A DNA stretch of 7,373 nucleotides from Spirochaetales bacterium (GTDB taxonomy: Bacteria > Spirochaetota > Spirochaetia > SZUA-6 > DRHE01). This document shows positions 6,394 to 7,373 of the stretch, piece after piece (within the stretch, counting starts at the first letter, position 1; every line of letters starts with the position of its first letter). The notes below the pieces were generated by a model that did not search any database, had not been told where the DNA came from, and saw nothing but the letters and a program-made list of their open reading frames with translations. Location: NCBI GenBank assembly GCA_016930895.1, contig JAFGFV010000408.1, forward strand, positions 1 to 7,373. Reading direction: 5' to 3'. A program made the translations under genes and the position numbers.

Positions 6394-7004
6394 AGAGCCG
6401 CTGGAGCGTGCGGGAATGGGTGTTCGTCGGGCTGTTCGGAGCCCTGTGGGGAGCGGCGGAGATGACTCTCGGGTCGGTCCTGCACGTGGTCTTTCCACCC
6501 CTGACGGACACCTTCTTCGTGGGGCTGATCATGGCCTCCATCGGATGCGTCATCGCCTTGTGCGGGCGCATGTTCGTGCCGCGCCGGGGAAGCATCCTCC
6601 TGATCGGGCTGATCACGGCCCTGCTCAAGGCCTTCAGCCTCGGGGGGGTCAAGATGGGCCCGATCATCGGGATCCTGGCCGAAAGCCTGCTCATGGAGCT
6701 CGGCCTCCTGGCCATGCGCAGGGACTCCTACGGGGCGTTCGCGGTGGCGGGCCTGCTCGCGGTGAGCTGGAACTTCTTTCATCGCTTTGCCATGATGGGC
6801 ATCTTCTATGGGGCCGGGTTTTTCGAGATCGCGGAGAGACTGGTCCGTGACGGCAGCGGCCTGCTGGGCATCCGGGAAGAGATGGTGTTCGTCATCCTGG
6901 GCGTGCTGCTCGCGATCCGCATGGCCGCCGGGGCTGCTGCCGGCGTGGCCGCTCGGGCCCTGGCGGGACGAATCCAGCGGAGGCTGGGTCGTGGCCGGGA
7001 GTAG
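6390..7004 (+). CDS. Integral membrane protein, probable ECF transporter S component of unknown substrate
   Basis: A 204-residue, very hydrophobic protein with about six predicted helices (roughly 10-34, 41-60, 67-85, 90-108, 114-140, 163-192). Size, topology and position between an EcfA fusion and an EcfT-like gene fit a substrate-binding S component. I do not recognise it as BioY, ThiT, RibU, CbiM, NikM or another named class. Polar residues in otherwise hydrophobic segments are candidates for ligand contact: Glu24 (GAAEMTLG), His32 (VLHVVFPP), Lys80 (LLKAFSLGG), Glu98 and Glu103 (AESLLMEL), and His131 (NFFHRF). The His/Glu set would suit a metal or metal complex, which is inference. ATG 6390 overlaps the ATPase stop (ATGA) and is preceded by GAGGT at 6376-6380. 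The frame extends upstream to 6279, but only inside the ATPase gene. A substrate-independent membrane role cannot be excluded. Confidence 0.8.
   Translation: MKSRWSVREWVFVGLFGALWGAAEMTLGSVLHVVFPPLTDTFFVGLIMASIGCVIALCGRMFVPRRGSILLIGLITALLKAFSLGGVKMGPIIGILAESLLMELGLLAMRRDSYGAFAVAGLLAVSWNFFHRFAMMGIFYGAGFFEIAERLVRDGSGLLGIREEMVFVILGVLLAIRMAAGAAAGVAARALAGRIQRRLGRGRE
6979..6983 (+). promoter_or_regulatory. Ribosome binding site fixing the GTG start of the EcfT-like gene
   Basis: GGAGG lies seven bases before GTG 6991, inside the end of the preceding gene, and decides this non-ATG start. Confidence 0.7.
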
Positions 7005-7373
7005 AGGGCTGTTCGGGCTGCGCCTGGCGGCCACCGTCGCCTGCCTGGCCGCCCTGTCGTTCCTGAAGGGGCCGTGGCTGCTCCTCCCGGCGGGCGCCCT
7101 GATCGCAGCCAACCGGCTCTTCAACCCCGACGGGTTGGCCCTTCTGGGCAGGCTGCGCACCTGGCTGTTCCTGCTGTCGGCGCCGGTGATCGGGGCCGTA
7201 GTGCTCGGCCCGCGGGATCTGACCCTGGGCGTCCTGCACCTGTCGCGGGAGGGCCTGGCCTTGGGGCTGGCCATGTCCGGGCGGGCCCTGTGTCTGCTCC
7301 TGGCGTTCCAAGTCGCCCTGGGCGGCCTGTCGGTGAGCCGTCTCATCGGGGTGTTCCACTCCCGGGGCCTGAA
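6991..7373 (+). CDS. ecfT: EcfT/CbiQ-like transmembrane component of ECF transporter (3' end cut by window)
   Basis: Partial gene, open to the window edge: 127 complete codons plus two bases, no stop. The translation starts MAGSRGLFGLRLAATVACLAALSF in short form 'MAGSRGLFGL' and shows hydrophobic segments near 11-24, 29-41, 57-73 and 87-110. The stretch REGLALGLAMSGRALCLLLAF (86-106) resembles the EcfT/CbiQ segment with its conserved Arg in a hydrophobic helix. An S-R-G at 124-126 recalls the Arg-containing coupling motifs of EcfT, though its place in the chain is uncertain because the rest is missing. EcfT links the ATPases to the S component. The gene overlaps the previous one by 14 bases, so it belongs to the same coupled operon. 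Assignment rests partly on context. Confidence 0.75.
   Translation, partial: MAGSRGLFGLRLAATVACLAALSFLKGPWLLLPAGALIAANRLFNPDGLALLGRLRTWLFLLSAPVIGAVVLGPRDLTLGVLHLSREGLALGLAMSGRALCLLLAFQVALGGLSVSRLIGVFHSRGL

Noticed and set aside
5940..7346. 468-codon minus-strand frame across the ATPase and membrane genes
   Set aside because: Spans three well-supported plus-strand genes and has Arg/Pro/Ser-rich shadow composition.

Overview
This is a GC-rich window (roughly two-thirds G+C by eye) holding eight protein-coding genes with little free space. The signal peptide of the first gene ends in an 'FAAGGQEE'-type sequence, which is common in solute-binding proteins of Spirochaetota. A high-GC, free-living spirochaete or related environmental bacterium is therefore a reasonable but unproven guess, since no rRNA or other phylogenetic marker is present.

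Region 1 (1-3170, plus strand) is a carbohydrate-type ABC import operon of the CUT1 family: a periplasmic substrate-binding protein, then a MalF/UgpA-like and a MalG/UgpE-like permease. No ATPase or sugar-metabolising enzyme lies in the window, so the importer must use an ATPase encoded elsewhere. A candidate RNA hairpin lies between the binding-protein gene and the first permease gene.

Region 2 (3196-4173, minus strand) converges on that operon and encodes one protein of the uroporphyrinogen decarboxylase / corrinoid methyltransferase (MtaA/MtbA-like) superfamily. It keeps a His-x-Cys motif typical of the zinc-dependent methyltransferase side of the family.

Region 3 (4174-4324) is a divergent control region. 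It has an AT-rich patch with a perfect 17-bp palindrome (TTGCAACAATGTTGCAA) that looks like a Fur-family operator, next to the start of a Fur-family regulator gene.

Region 4 (4325-7373, plus strand) is a tight, translationally coupled operon: Fur-family regulator, fused double-ATPase (EcfA-EcfA'), a six-helix membrane protein that is probably the substrate-binding S component, and an EcfT-like membrane protein cut by the window edge. This reads as a complete dedicated energy-coupling-factor (ECF) importer with its own metal-sensing repressor. The S component does not match a vitamin or Ni/Co class I recognise, so the substrate is open. The regulator suggests a metal ion or metal-related nutrient. 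This cassette, its palindrome, and the divergent methyltransferase-like gene are the most interesting part of the window.
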